From Chloroflexota bacterium (GTDB lineage Bacteria > Chloroflexota > Anaerolineae > Promineifilales > Promineifilaceae), in NCBI GenBank assembly GCA_013112725.1, contig JABFFZ010000067.1, positions 1 through 32,836 of the forward strand: DNA of 32,836 nucleotides. Direction: 5' to 3'. Numbering within the stretch: position 1 is the first letter of the stretch; each line of letters starts with the position of its first letter. The notes under the pieces were generated by a model, which was not told where the DNA came from, did no database searches, and was given only the letters and a program-made list of their open reading frames with translations. Positions 24,821 to 32,034 of this stretch are shown one piece after another. Position numbers and translations under genes: made by a program.

Positions 24821-24953
24821 ACATTGCGGAATAGGCGATTGCCCTCTCAAACTCGCCCATAGAGGCGAAGTTTGCTAAACTAGCTAGTTGATGGCGCAAC
24901 GGCCGTCCGGTTCACACAACCACTTTCCCACCTGGGTTAAAAAGTAATATAAC

Positions 24954-25006
24954 GTGGCTGGTTGCTGGCGGCTGGTATCAACGACCAGCCACCAGCTGCC
25001 AGCCAC
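24954..25006. repeat. Intergenic word hairpin (GCTGG/CCAGC words)
   Basis: Left arm 24954-24975 and right arm 24985-25006 pair with three mismatches in 22 positions around a 9-base loop. Words are GGCTGG, GCTGGC and their complements. It ends 15 bases before the E1 alpha start and could fold in its leader. Confidence 0.55.
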
Positions 25007-25021
25007 TTTGCAGGAGATTCA

Positions 25022-25987
25022 ATGGACAAAACAACGTTACTTGAATGGTACCGCCAGATGGTGCTGATTCGCCGTTTTGAAGAACGCAGCGATGAACTGT
25101 ACCAGCTTGAAGGCAAAATAAAGGGTTTCCTACACCTGTACATTGGTCAGGAAGCGGTGGCCGTAGGCACCATTGCCGCCCGTGACCCGGAACGCGACCA
25201 CCTGATTACCGCTTACCGAGATCACGGCCATGCCCTGGCCGTCGGGCTGGAAGCCGGCGCGGTGATGGCCGAACTGATGGGCAAAGCCACCGGCGTCGTG
25301 GGTGGGCGTGGCGGCTCTATGCACCTGGCCAGCAAAGAGAAGAAATTCTGGGGCGGTTACGGCATTGTGGGGGCGCACCTGACATTGGGTACAGGTATGG
25401 CCCTGGCCGAACAGTATAAAGGTAGTGGTGGTGTGTGCCTTTGTTACTTTGGTGATGGCGCCACCAACATCGGCTACTTTCACGAATCATTAAACATGGC
25501 CGGCGTGTGGGGGCTGCCCATTGTGTTCATTTGTGAGAACAACAAGTATGGCATGGGCACGGCCGTAGACCGCGCCTCTGCCAACCCCAATCTGGCCGAC
25601 AAAGCCAAAGCCTACAACATCCCCGCCAAAAAGATTGATGGCATGAACATCGTTGAGGTGTACAAAGCCACCCAAAAAGCAATTGACGCCTGCCGCAAAG
25701 GCAAAGGGCCGCAATTCCTGGAAATGGTCACCTACCGCTACGAAGGCCACTCCATTGGCGACCGCACCCGGTATCGTCCCGCCGGTGAGTTGGACAAATG
25801 GCGCGACGAAAAAGACCCCATTGCCACTCTGCAAAAAGTTCTGCTGGAAGAATACGAGGCCAGCGAGGCCGAACTGGTAGCCATAGACGATGTGGTGATG
25901 AAAGAGATAGACGACGCCGTCACCTTTGCCAACGAATCCCCCCTGCCCGCGCCCGAAACGCTTTTTGATCACATTTACCCTGCATAA
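25022..25987 (+). CDS. pdhA: Pyruvate (2-oxoacid) dehydrogenase E1 component, alpha subunit
   Basis: The 321-residue thiamine-diphosphate enzyme subunit decarboxylates a 2-oxoacid, most likely pyruvate, with the beta subunit encoded next. The TPP-binding motif is FGDGATNIGYFHESLNMA to CENN (about 142-174). YRDHGHAL and GGRGGSMHL are typical of E1 alpha, as is the C-terminal RYEGHSIGD (phosphorylation-loop region). AGGAG stands 7 bases before the ATG at 25022. An upstream TTG frame (24962) reads through the word hairpin and is rejected. It is the first gene of E1a-E1b-E2. No E3 (dihydrolipoamide dehydrogenase) is in the window. Branched-chain substrates or acetoin cannot be excluded. Confidence 0.92.
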   Translation: MDKTTLLEWYRQMVLIRRFEERSDELYQLEGKIKGFLHLYIGQEAVAVGTIAARDPERDHLITAYRDHGHALAVGLEAGAVMAELMGKATGVVGGRGGSMHLASKEKKFWGGYGIVGAHLTLGTGMALAEQYKGSGGVCLCYFGDGATNIGYFHESLNMAGVWGLPIVFICENNKYGMGTAVDRASANPNLADKAKAYNIPAKKIDGMNIVEVYKATQKAIDACRKGKGPQFLEMVTYRYEGHSIGDRTRYRPAGELDKWRDEKDPIATLQKVLLEEYEASEAELVAIDDVVMKEIDDAVTFANESPLPAPETLFDHIYPA

Positions 25988-25994
25988 CCATTTG

Positions 25995-26047
25995 TTCGTA
26001 GTGGGCGATTCATCGCTATCTGACGGCGATGAATCGCCTACTACGAA
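25995..26047. repeat. 22-bp hairpin between E1 alpha and E1 beta
   Basis: Arms 25995-26016 and 26026-26047 pair over 22 positions with one G-U type mismatch, loop of 9 bases. Words are GTAGGCGATTCATCGC and complement. It lies between cotranscribed genes, so mRNA processing or differential stability is more likely than full termination. Confidence 0.6.
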
Positions 26048-26064
26048 CCTTTAGGAATCAAACC

Positions 26065-27045
26065 ATGGCACGACTAACATTACGAGAAGCAATTACCGAA
26101 GCACTGCGTGAAGAAATGCAGCGCGACGAAAACGTTTTTATCATGGGTGAAGAAGTGGGCGCCTGGGGGGGCACCTACGCTGTCACTAAAGGCTTTCTGG
26201 AAGAATTTGGTGAACGGCGCGTGCGCGATACGCCTATTTCGGAAATGGTCATCGCTGGGGCGGCGGTGGGTGCGGCTATGGCTGGCACACGCCCCGTCGC
26301 CGAGTTTATGACCATCAATTTTGCCTTTGTGGCCTTTGACGCCATCGTCAACCATGCGGCCAAAGTGAGCTACATGTTCAATGGGCAATTCGATTGCCCT
26401 GTGGTCTTCCGCGCCCCAGGCGGCGGCGGCAAACAACTGGGGGCCACGCACAGCCACACGCCGGACGTGATTTTTGCCCATTTCCCCGGCCTGAAAGTGG
26501 TTTGCCCGGCCACGCCGTATGACGCCAAAGGGCTGCTCAAGGCGGCCATCCGCGATAATGGCCCGGTGCTGTTCATCGAACCGGTGCCGCTCTATACCAG
26601 CCCCAAAGTGCGCGGCGATGTGCCCGACGAAGATTACATTGTGCCCATCGGCGAAGCCGACATCAAACGCGTAGGTAAAGATGTGACCATTATCACCTAC
26701 GGCGAAGGGCTGCACGTTTCCCTGGATGCCGCCGAAACGCTGGCGAAAGAAGGGGTGCAGGCAGAAGTGGTGGATTTACGTACTTTGCAGCCGTTGGATA
26801 TGTCGCTGGCGCTGGCTTCTTTCAAGAAGACGTTTAAGGCGGTGGTGGTAGAATTTGGGCACCAGACCTATGGCATTGGCGCGGAGGTTGTGGCCCAGTT
26901 GCAGGAGCAGGCGTTTGATTATCTGGATGCGCCCATTAAACGGGTGGCGCAGTACGATGTGCCTGCGCCGTACTCGGGCGAATTAGAAAAATCGGCCCTG
27001 CCTGACGCAAAGAAGGTGGTCACGGCCGTGAAAGAAATACTATAA
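26065..27045 (+). CDS. pdhB: Pyruvate (2-oxoacid) dehydrogenase E1 component, beta subunit
   Basis: The 326-residue partner of E1 alpha starts MARLTLREAITEALREEM and carries MGEEVGAWGGTYAVTKGF, then RVRDTPISEM. These are typical E1 beta motifs that close the TPP site with the alpha subunit. FRAPGGGGKQLGATHSH and the transketolase C-terminal domain (ITYGEGLHVSLDAAETL, VEVVDLRTLQPLD type) follow. AGGA sits before the ATG at 26065. The frame opens earlier at 26029, inside the preceding hairpin, and is rejected. It lies 77 bases after E1 alpha and 49 bases before E2, clearly one operon. The heterotetramer a2b2 acts in the cytoplasm. Confidence 0.92.
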   Translation: MARLTLREAITEALREEMQRDENVFIMGEEVGAWGGTYAVTKGFLEEFGERRVRDTPISEMVIAGAAVGAAMAGTRPVAEFMTINFAFVAFDAIVNHAAKVSYMFNGQFDCPVVFRAPGGGGKQLGATHSHTPDVIFAHFPGLKVVCPATPYDAKGLLKAAIRDNGPVLFIEPVPLYTSPKVRGDVPDEDYIVPIGEADIKRVGKDVTIITYGEGLHVSLDAAETLAKEGVQAEVVDLRTLQPLDMSLALASFKKTFKAVVVEFGHQTYGIGAEVVAQLQEQAFDYLDAPIKRVAQYDVPAPYSGELEKSALPDAKKVVTAVKEIL

Positions 27046-27094
27046 AGTGTTATGTATCACATGATGCGTGATGCGTGACACAGGAGATTGTCCC

Positions 27095-28387
27095 ATGGCG
27101 GAATTTATCCTCATGCCCACGTTGGGCTTTGATATGGAAGAAGGCACAATGGGTAGCTGGCTGAAAAATGTGGGCGACCCGGTGCATAAGGGCGATGTGC
27201 TGGCCGAAATCGAGTCAGACAAAGTGACGCAGGAATTACAGGCCCGCGCCGAAGGTGTGCTGTTGGCGATATTCCGAGAGACGGGCGACCAGGTGCCGGT
27301 GGGGGCTAAATTAGGCATTATTGGCGCCGCAGGCGAAGATATTAGCAGCATGACGGCGGAGGCGAGTGCTAAGACGGGTGGCAGAAATGGTGCGGCAGAC
27401 AAACCGGCGCCTGCCAGTGAGGTAGCAGCACCCGCGCCGGAGTCGGAACCGGCGAAAACAGAGTCGGGCGCACCGGCTGCCAGCACGGCCGTCAGCAGTG
27501 AATTCCCCGGCGGCGTCAAGGCCACCCCGGTGGCACGCCGGGTGGCGGAAGAACATGGCGTAGATTTGACACGGGTAGGTGGCACAGGACCAGACGGCCG
27601 TATCCGCAAAGCAGACGTGGAAACGTTCATTGCCCAACCGCAGCCGACCGCCACACCTGCCACAGCGTCAACGCCCGCCCCCGCTCCGGTCGCCGCCGGC
27701 CCCGATTCTGAAGAAATCCCGCTTACCCGGATGCGCAGCGCCATCGCCCGGCGCATGACCGAAAGCAAAACCACAGTGCCCCACTTCTATGTCACCACCG
27801 AAATTGATATGGAACCGGCGCTGGCCTTGCGTAAACAAATCAACAACGCCCTCGATCCTGACAATAAAGTCACCGTCAATGATCTGATCGTGAAGGCAGC
27901 GGCGCTGGCCTTGCGCGAATTCCCCAACCTCAACGCCAGCTTTGGCGGCGACAAACTCATCCGCCACAACCGGGTGCATGTGGGTTCGGCCGTGGCCATC
28001 GAAGGTGGCCTGCTTACCGTCGTGCAAAAAGACACCGACATATCCAGCATCTCCAAAATCGCCCGTGATCACAAAGAGATGTTCGCCCGCGCCCGCGAAG
28101 GCAAGGTGCGCCCCGAAGATGTGGAAGGGGCCACCTTCACCGTCAGTAACCTGGGGCCGTGGGACGTGGAAAACTTTGTGGCCATTATCAACCCACCCCA
28201 TGCCGGTATTTTGGCGGTGGGGTCGGCGCGGCAGGCGCCGGTGGTGGTGAATGGTGAATTGGCAATAGGCACACGCATGAAAGTAACCCTCTCCGCCGAT
28301 CACCGCGTTACCGATGGCGCGGAAGCGGCCCAATTCATGCAAGCGTTCAAAGCGATCCTGGAAAACGCGCTGCGCCTGTTGCTGTAA
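27095..28387 (+). CDS. pdhC: Dihydrolipoamide acyltransferase (E2)
   Basis: The 430-residue E2 core transfers the acyl group from E1 to CoA. It has one lipoyl domain (about 1-78), lipoyl-lysine K43 in EIESDKVTQ. An Ala/Pro-rich linker comes next, then a peripheral-subunit-binding domain (about 148-183, VARRVAEEHGVDLTRVGGTG). A second Pro/Ala linker leads to the catalytic domain. That domain ends in DHRVTDG (His403, Asp407), the active-site motif of the acetyltransferase family. AGGAGA stands before the ATG at 27095, and the MRDTGDCP extension upstream (27068) is spacer. It follows E1 beta in the same operon. A 10-bp word hairpin (28406-28430) ends the operon. The gene symbol is assigned by order rather than substrate proof. 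Confidence 0.92.
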   Translation: MAEFILMPTLGFDMEEGTMGSWLKNVGDPVHKGDVLAEIESDKVTQELQARAEGVLLAIFRETGDQVPVGAKLGIIGAAGEDISSMTAEASAKTGGRNGAADKPAPASEVAAPAPESEPAKTESGAPAASTAVSSEFPGGVKATPVARRVAEEHGVDLTRVGGTGPDGRIRKADVETFIAQPQPTATPATASTPAPAPVAAGPDSEEIPLTRMRSAIARRMTESKTTVPHFYVTTEIDMEPALALRKQINNALDPDNKVTVNDLIVKAAALALREFPNLNASFGGDKLIRHNRVHVGSAVAIEGGLLTVVQKDTDISSISKIARDHKEMFARAREGKVRPEDVEGATFTVSNLGPWDVENFVAIINPPHAGILAVGSARQAPVVVNGELAIGTRMKVTLSADHRVTDGAEAAQFMQAFKAILENALRLLL

Positions 28388-28405
28388 TTGGCTGCTCGTG
28401 ATGCG

Positions 28406-28430
28406 TGATGCGTGATACTCTCACGCATCA
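28406..28430 (+). terminator. Word hairpin after the dehydrogenase operon
   Basis: TGATGCGTGA (28406-28415) pairs with TCACGCATCA (28421-28430), loop 5 bases. It stands 19 bases after the E2 stop. The same word (GATGCGTGATGCGTGA) also occurs at 27062-27078, before E2. No good T-run follows. Confidence 0.45.
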
Positions 28431-28466
28431 TGTATTACTTCTCCCTGAAAAATCACAAAGATCCAT

Positions 28467-28496
28467 TTGCCCCTTTTCTGTTTTTGCGCGTACAAT
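28467..28496 (+). promoter_or_regulatory. Candidate promoter for zinc-ribbon gene A
   Basis: TTGCCC (28467-28472), 18 bases, TACAAT (28491-28496). The predicted start of transcription is about 28503, only five bases before ATG 28508. This would favour either a near-leaderless start or the second ATG at 28514. Confidence 0.35.
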
Positions 28497-28507
28497 GCAG
28501 GTGAGGT

Positions 28508-29329
28508 ATGAGCATGATCGAAGACGAGCCGGCTGTCCCCCCTCCAACCGAAATTTTGTGTAACCAATGTACGGCCGTGCTGCCCGTGGAACAGGGTGTG
28601 CTCACGGCCGTGTGTGAATTCTGCGGCGCCACCAATGCCGTAGACAAAAGTCAGGTCGTGCTGCATTACGTGGTGCGTGATACCCTGCGCGATATGGATG
28701 CCGCCGCCGCCCTGCGCCGCTGGATGGGCGGCAACGAAACGGTTAAAAACCTGGACAGCAAAGCCACCATTAAACCACCCGTATTTCAACTGTGGCCGCT
28801 GTGGCTGGTGCGCGCTGACGTAAAAGGCGCGGAAAGGGTGATCATCAAACCAGCGGCGGCCGTTTCCGTGTTAGATACCACCCGCATCACCATCCCTGCC
28901 TCTGACCTGGAACCATACCAGGGTAGCGCCTACGCCCTGGAACCAACCGTGCCCCTCAATGCGGTAAAAAAATGGCTGGCAGCCGACCAACAAATCGGTG
29001 AGGGCATGATTAAAGAGATGGCCCTGGTGCATTTGCCGGTGTATGTGTTTGAGTATAGTTTTGAGGGACGGCCGTATACGGCCGTAGTGGAAGCTGCCGC
29101 CGGTCGGGTCTTCGCCGACATTTTCCCCTCCAAGCAAGAAATGCCGTATCAAACGGTCGCCGCTGTTGGCTGCCTGCTCTACTTCTGCGCTGCCCTCATT
29201 CCCGCTGCTGGTTTCCTTACCGGCAATCTCACCGGGTTAGGTGCGGGTGTCATCATTTACCTGATTGCGGCGCTGGTGATGGCCGTGCCCCTGTTTGCCG
29301 TCGCCAGTTACATCTCCGCCAAAATCTAA
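28508..29329 (+). CDS. Zinc-ribbon membrane protein A
   Basis: The 273-residue protein has an N-terminal zinc ribbon (C18, C21, C36, C39: LCNQC, CEFCG). A beta-rich middle carries PPVFQLWPLWLVRADV, LEPYQ and LVHLPVYVFEYSFEGRPYTA. Two membrane helices lie near the C-terminus (about 213-235 and 240-262). The middle motifs recur in the same order in the protein at 29778 (YLPYWRVRADV, LEPYQ, YYPLWVARYRY), so the two are diverged paralogues. The family resembles uncharacterised TFIIB-type zinc-ribbon membrane proteins, whose function is unknown to me. The start may instead be 28514 (GAGGT at 6 bases). It follows the dehydrogenase operon by 120 bases with its own promoter. Confidence 0.75.
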   Translation: MSMIEDEPAVPPPTEILCNQCTAVLPVEQGVLTAVCEFCGATNAVDKSQVVLHYVVRDTLRDMDAAAALRRWMGGNETVKNLDSKATIKPPVFQLWPLWLVRADVKGAERVIIKPAAAVSVLDTTRITIPASDLEPYQGSAYALEPTVPLNAVKKWLAADQQIGEGMIKEMALVHLPVYVFEYSFEGRPYTAVVEAAAGRVFADIFPSKQEMPYQTVAAVGCLLYFCAALIPAAGFLTGNLTGLGAGVIIYLIAALVMAVPLFAVASYISAKI

Positions 29330-29354
29330 TAGATAAGCGAACTGAGCAATCCCC

Positions 29355-29681
29355 ATGGCCGTTTCTTTAAAGAGACCTTCTCGCGGATTGGAAGACGAAG
29401 GAAACGAGATTATGCAAACTATGGTCGAACAATGGATTGCCGAGGGATTTGATAAAGGCATTAAACAAGCTGTAAAGCAGGGCATTGAGCAAGGTCGGGT
29501 GCAACTGCTGCCAGAGGATATTTTGGGCCTGTTATACGCCCGGTTTGGGTTAGCCTTTGAAGGGGTGGCGGCGCGCATCACGGCCGTGACCGATATACCC
29601 ACATTACGCCAGTTGTTACGCCAGACAGACACCCTGGAAATGGCTGGCGCTTTTGTGGAACTCCGGGCAGATTGGCCCTGA
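29355..29681 (+). pseudogene. C-terminal fragment of a PD-(D/E)XK (Rpn/transposase-like) nuclease
   Basis: The 108-residue product begins after the nuclease core would normally end. MVEQWIAEGFDKGIKQAVKQ with repeated charged GIKQ/GIEQ steps leads into EDILGLLYARFG, ARITAVTDIPTLRQLL. That is the DUF4351-like C-terminal helix bundle seen in Rpn/YhgA family proteins. No catalytic PD-(D/E)XK residues are present. It lies between zinc-ribbon genes A and B, so it looks like a leftover of a mobile-element-associated gene. Translation of the piece as an independent small protein is possible, because the frame is open from ATG 29355. The family call rests on pattern recognition. Confidence 0.5.
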
Positions 29682-29714
29682 TACAATAACGAATCACAAT
29701 ACCTTTAATGCTTT

Positions 29715-29763
29715 GGCCGGTTTAGAACCGTGCCAATTCAGGCGGCACGGTCACAGACCGGCC
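29715..29763. promoter_or_regulatory. Nested hairpin in the leader of zinc-ribbon gene B
   Basis: GGCCGGT (29715-29721) pairs with ACCGGCC (29757-29763), and ACCGTGCC (29727-29734) pairs with GGCACGGT (29744-29751), around a 9-base loop, with symmetric 5-base bulges. It lies 15 bases before the ATG at 29778. It might terminate the upstream gene or control translation of B. Confidence 0.45.
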
Positions 29764-29777
29764 GCAGCTCGCAAACT

Positions 29778-30857
29778 ATGGATAAAACACAAGGTCTCAC
29801 CTGCCCCGAATGTAGTGGTATTGTCCCCGTTAAAGAAGGCGAACGCCTGGTTGCCTGTCCCTACTGCGGCCTGCACTCCCTCATCCAGGGAGAGCAGGGT
29901 ACTCGCCGCTGGCAGGTCAGCCGCCGCCTGGAGCGCGACAAGGCGCGCCAGCTAGTCGGTGGCTTTTTCTCCGGCATCAAAAAAGCGCGCGACCTTAAAA
30001 AGGAAGCGCAAATCGAGGATATGTTTCTAGTCTATCTGCCTTATTGGCGGGTGCGGGCCGATGTAGCCGGCTGGCTGTTTGGCCGAGTGCGCAAAGACAA
30101 GGACGAAACCAAACCGGTCGAAGTTGCCATATTTGAGGAGATGATCTGGACGGATGCTGCCCTGGACGTGTCTGAATATGGCGTGCATCAGGTGGGCATT
30201 GCCCAAAATCAGTTGGAGCCATATCAGAAACAAGAGTTACACGCCGAAGCCATTGTGTTTGATCCCACCGAATCGCACACCGACGCTTTAGACGAAGCCC
30301 ATGACCATTTCATCTATCGCGGCCGTAACAAACAACGGCTACATAGTACCTATTTTGAAAAGTTCCACTTTTTGCATGAACAGTTAGCCATTGTCTATTA
30401 TCCGCTGTGGGTGGCCCGTTACCGCTATCACCAGCGTCATTACCAGGTGGTGGTGGATGGGGTGAATAAAGAAGTACTTTATGGCAAAGCGCCGGGCAAC
30501 ATTTTTTACCGGGCAGGGGCGTTGGTGGCCGGGCTGGCTGCCGGTAATTTTGTGCTGGTGAATGGCACCATTTTGGCGGCGATGGCCATGAGTGATAGCA
30601 GCGACGATGATGGCCTGGCCTTGCTTTTGCTGCCCATTGTCCTGGGTATTGGCCTGATTATTGCCGGGTATCGCTCTTTCCGCTATGGCGAAGAGGTAGA
30701 GCAGGTTCATGGCAAAGTGAAAAAGGCAATTGGCAGCAAAGGCGGTTCCGGGGGCCTGATTGGCAATATGTTTGGCGGTGGCAATGTGGATTTGGGCGGC
30801 CTGATGAAAACGGGCATGAATTTGCTGGACGAAGTGTCTAAGAGCAGTAAGCGGTAA
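29778..30857 (+). CDS. Zinc-ribbon membrane protein B
   Basis: The 359-residue protein has a zinc ribbon at the start (C9, C12, C27, C30: CPECSG, CPYCG), a basic stretch (SRRLERDKARQL), then FLVYLPYWRVRADV, LEPYQ and LAIVYYPLWVARYRYHQRHY. These motifs match protein A in order. Two membrane helices (about 250-275 and 285-310) follow, then a Gly-rich C-terminus with GGLIGNMFGGGNVDLGGLMK. It is a diverged paralogue of A, with longer linkers. The frame opens at GTG 29730 inside the hairpin, but the ATG at 29778 gives a family-like MDKTQGLTCPEC start. No clear ribosome-binding site is seen. The Gly-rich tail may pack against membrane or be disordered. Confidence 0.75.
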   Translation: MDKTQGLTCPECSGIVPVKEGERLVACPYCGLHSLIQGEQGTRRWQVSRRLERDKARQLVGGFFSGIKKARDLKKEAQIEDMFLVYLPYWRVRADVAGWLFGRVRKDKDETKPVEVAIFEEMIWTDAALDVSEYGVHQVGIAQNQLEPYQKQELHAEAIVFDPTESHTDALDEAHDHFIYRGRNKQRLHSTYFEKFHFLHEQLAIVYYPLWVARYRYHQRHYQVVVDGVNKEVLYGKAPGNIFYRAGALVAGLAAGNFVLVNGTILAAMAMSDSSDDDGLALLLLPIVLGIGLIIAGYRSFRYGEEVEQVHGKVKKAIGSKGGSGGLIGNMFGGGNVDLGGLMKTGMNLLDEVSKSSKR

Positions 30858-30867
30858 TCCGTTATCT

Positions 30868-30894
30868 GTAATCCGTCGTTTTTTCACGGATTAC
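30868..30894. terminator. Word hairpin after zinc-ribbon gene B
   Basis: GTAATCCGT (30868-30876) pairs with ACGGATTAC (30886-30894). The 9-base loop holds a run of six T. The spacer to 30922 is made of ATTACG/ATCACGG words, the family seen at 1358 and 18515. Confidence 0.5.
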
Positions 30895-30922
30895 GTATCA
30901 TGGATTACGCATCACGGATAAT

Positions 30923-31510
30923 ATGAAACTACTCCCCTTACGATGTCCCCAATGCGGTCAAAAGTTGGAGCCACACCATAACGATGTGGTGGTGGTGGTG
31001 TGTACACAATGCTTCACGGCCGTAACCCTGCACCAGACCGGCTTGCAGCCTATAGACGTATATTATGCCGCCCCCGGTAATGACCAGGTGGATGCCTGGC
31101 TGCCGGTGTGGCTATTTCACGGCCGTGTCCACCTGCAACAGCGCCAATCCCAGGGCAGCAGCAAAGGGGCAGACAAGGAGGCGGCTGAATTGTGGCAGCG
31201 CGTCCAGCGCCTCTACGCCCCCGCCTGGCAGCAACCGGCGCGGCAGGCGCGCGAACTGGGCAGCAAACTGGTGCAGGCGCAGCCGCTCTTCCAGGCCATC
31301 CCCCGCCCGGATGGGGCGCTGCTCGGCGAAACCATCATCACCCCCGAAGATGGTCTGAAGCTGCTGGATTTCATCGTCCTGACCATTGAAGCCGAACGTA
31401 AAGATATGCTGCGCGACATCAAATTTAACATTGAAGCCGGCACACCGGCGCTGTGGGCTATCCCCGCCCAGAAGAAGGGGGATAGCTGGCAGTTGGCGGC
31501 GCGGGTGTAG
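30923..31510 (+). CDS. Zinc-ribbon protein C (soluble)
   Basis: The 195-residue protein begins with a zinc ribbon (C8, C11, C27, C30: CPQCG, CTQC). It has DAWLPVWLFHGRVHL, which resembles the LPYW and LPLW strand of proteins A and B, followed by a helical, Gln/Arg-rich part and a C-terminal beta part (LLGETIITPEDGLKLLDFIV). No membrane helix is visible, unlike A and B. It may be a shortened relative that works with them in the same complex; this is inference. Three zinc-ribbon genes in a row, all on the plus strand and spaced by word hairpins, suggest a common process. The start is supported by ATG with the family-like MKLLPLRCPQC order; no strong ribosome-binding site is visible. Confidence 0.7.
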   Translation: MKLLPLRCPQCGQKLEPHHNDVVVVVCTQCFTAVTLHQTGLQPIDVYYAAPGNDQVDAWLPVWLFHGRVHLQQRQSQGSSKGADKEAAELWQRVQRLYAPAWQQPARQARELGSKLVQAQPLFQAIPRPDGALLGETIITPEDGLKLLDFIVLTIEAERKDMLRDIKFNIEAGTPALWAIPAQKKGDSWQLAARV

Positions 31511-31526
31511 CCCGTAATCCGTAATC

Positions 31527-31566
31527 CGTAATGGGTAATCCGTGATCCATCGGATTACCCATTACG
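31527..31566. repeat. 16-bp word hairpin before ridA
   Basis: Arms 31527-31542 and 31551-31566 pair perfectly (CGTAATGGGTAATCCG and complement), loop 8 bases. It stands 22 bases before the ATG at 31588 and may terminate gene C or fold in the ridA leader. Confidence 0.6.
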
Positions 31567-31587
31567 AATGACGCAAGAGGAGTGAAC

Positions 31588-31974
31588 ATGGGCAAAACGA
31601 TCATTTCTACAGACAAAGCACCCGCAGCGATAGGGCCATATTCGCAGGCGGTGCGCACCGGTAATTTGCTGTTCACAGCCGGGCAGGTAGGGCTGGACCC
31701 GACGACCGGTAATCTGGTAGAAGGGGGTGTGCAGGCGCAGACGGAGCGGGCGATGCAAAATTTGCAGGCCGTACTGGCTGCGGCGGGCGCTACTTTTGCT
31801 AACGTGGTGAAGACAACCGTCTTTCTGGCTGATATGGCTGATTTTGCGGTGATGAATGAGGTTTACGGCCGTTACGTTACCCCCAATCCCCCTGCTCGCT
31901 CTACCTTTCAAGTGGCTGCCCTGCCGCGTGGAGCGTTGGTGGAGATTGAGATGATCGCCGTGATTGAGGAGTAA
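31588..31974 (+). CDS. ridA: RidA family enamine/imine deaminase
   Basis: The 128-residue protein is a full-length RidA/YjgF family member. It carries the signature PAAIGPYSQAV near the start, then GQVGLDP, and the C-terminal ARSTFQVAALPRGALVEIE. Arg104 is the catalytic arginine that binds the carboxylate of 2-aminoacrylate. RidA hydrolyses reactive enamines made by PLP enzymes and acts as a trimer in the cytoplasm. AGAGGAG stands 5 bases before the ATG at 31588, and a GTG two codons earlier (31582) is less likely. It follows zinc-ribbon gene C by about 80 bases that include a hairpin, so it may be transcribed on its own. Nothing indicates a special role here. Confidence 0.92.
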   Translation: MGKTIISTDKAPAAIGPYSQAVRTGNLLFTAGQVGLDPTTGNLVEGGVQAQTERAMQNLQAVLAAAGATFANVVKTTVFLADMADFAVMNEVYGRYVTPNPPARSTFQVAALPRGALVEIEMIAVIEE

Positions 31975-31978
31975 TTGA

Positions 31979-32010
31979 GTAATTGGGTAGTTATGTAATT
32001 ACCCAATTAC
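31979..32010. repeat. Word hairpin (AATTGGGTA/TACCCAATT) after ridA
   Basis: Arms 31979-31989 and 32000-32010 pair over 11 bases, loop 10, followed by two more CCAATTACC words up to about 32028. It fills the gap between ridA and the response regulator. Confidence 0.55.
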
Positions 32011-32034
32011 CCAATTACCCAATTACCCTCTTCT

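Larger units (their letters stand above)
24616..25021. other. 400-base spacer between sensor kinase and E1 alpha
   Basis: No credible gene. It holds copy 2 of the dispersed repeat (24712-24820), AAGTTTGCTAAACT (24868-24881), one ACGGCCGT, and a 22-base imperfect hairpin (24954-25006). AT-rich GTTAAAAAGTAATATAACG (24936-24954) may hold the promoter of the dehydrogenase genes, but no clear -35/-10 pair was found. Confidence 0.6.

Noticed and set aside
29355..29681. Toxin-antitoxin reading of the nuclease fragment
   Set aside because: No partner gene is adjacent and the fragment lacks a catalytic or DNA-binding core; only the C-terminal helix bundle of a nuclease family remains.
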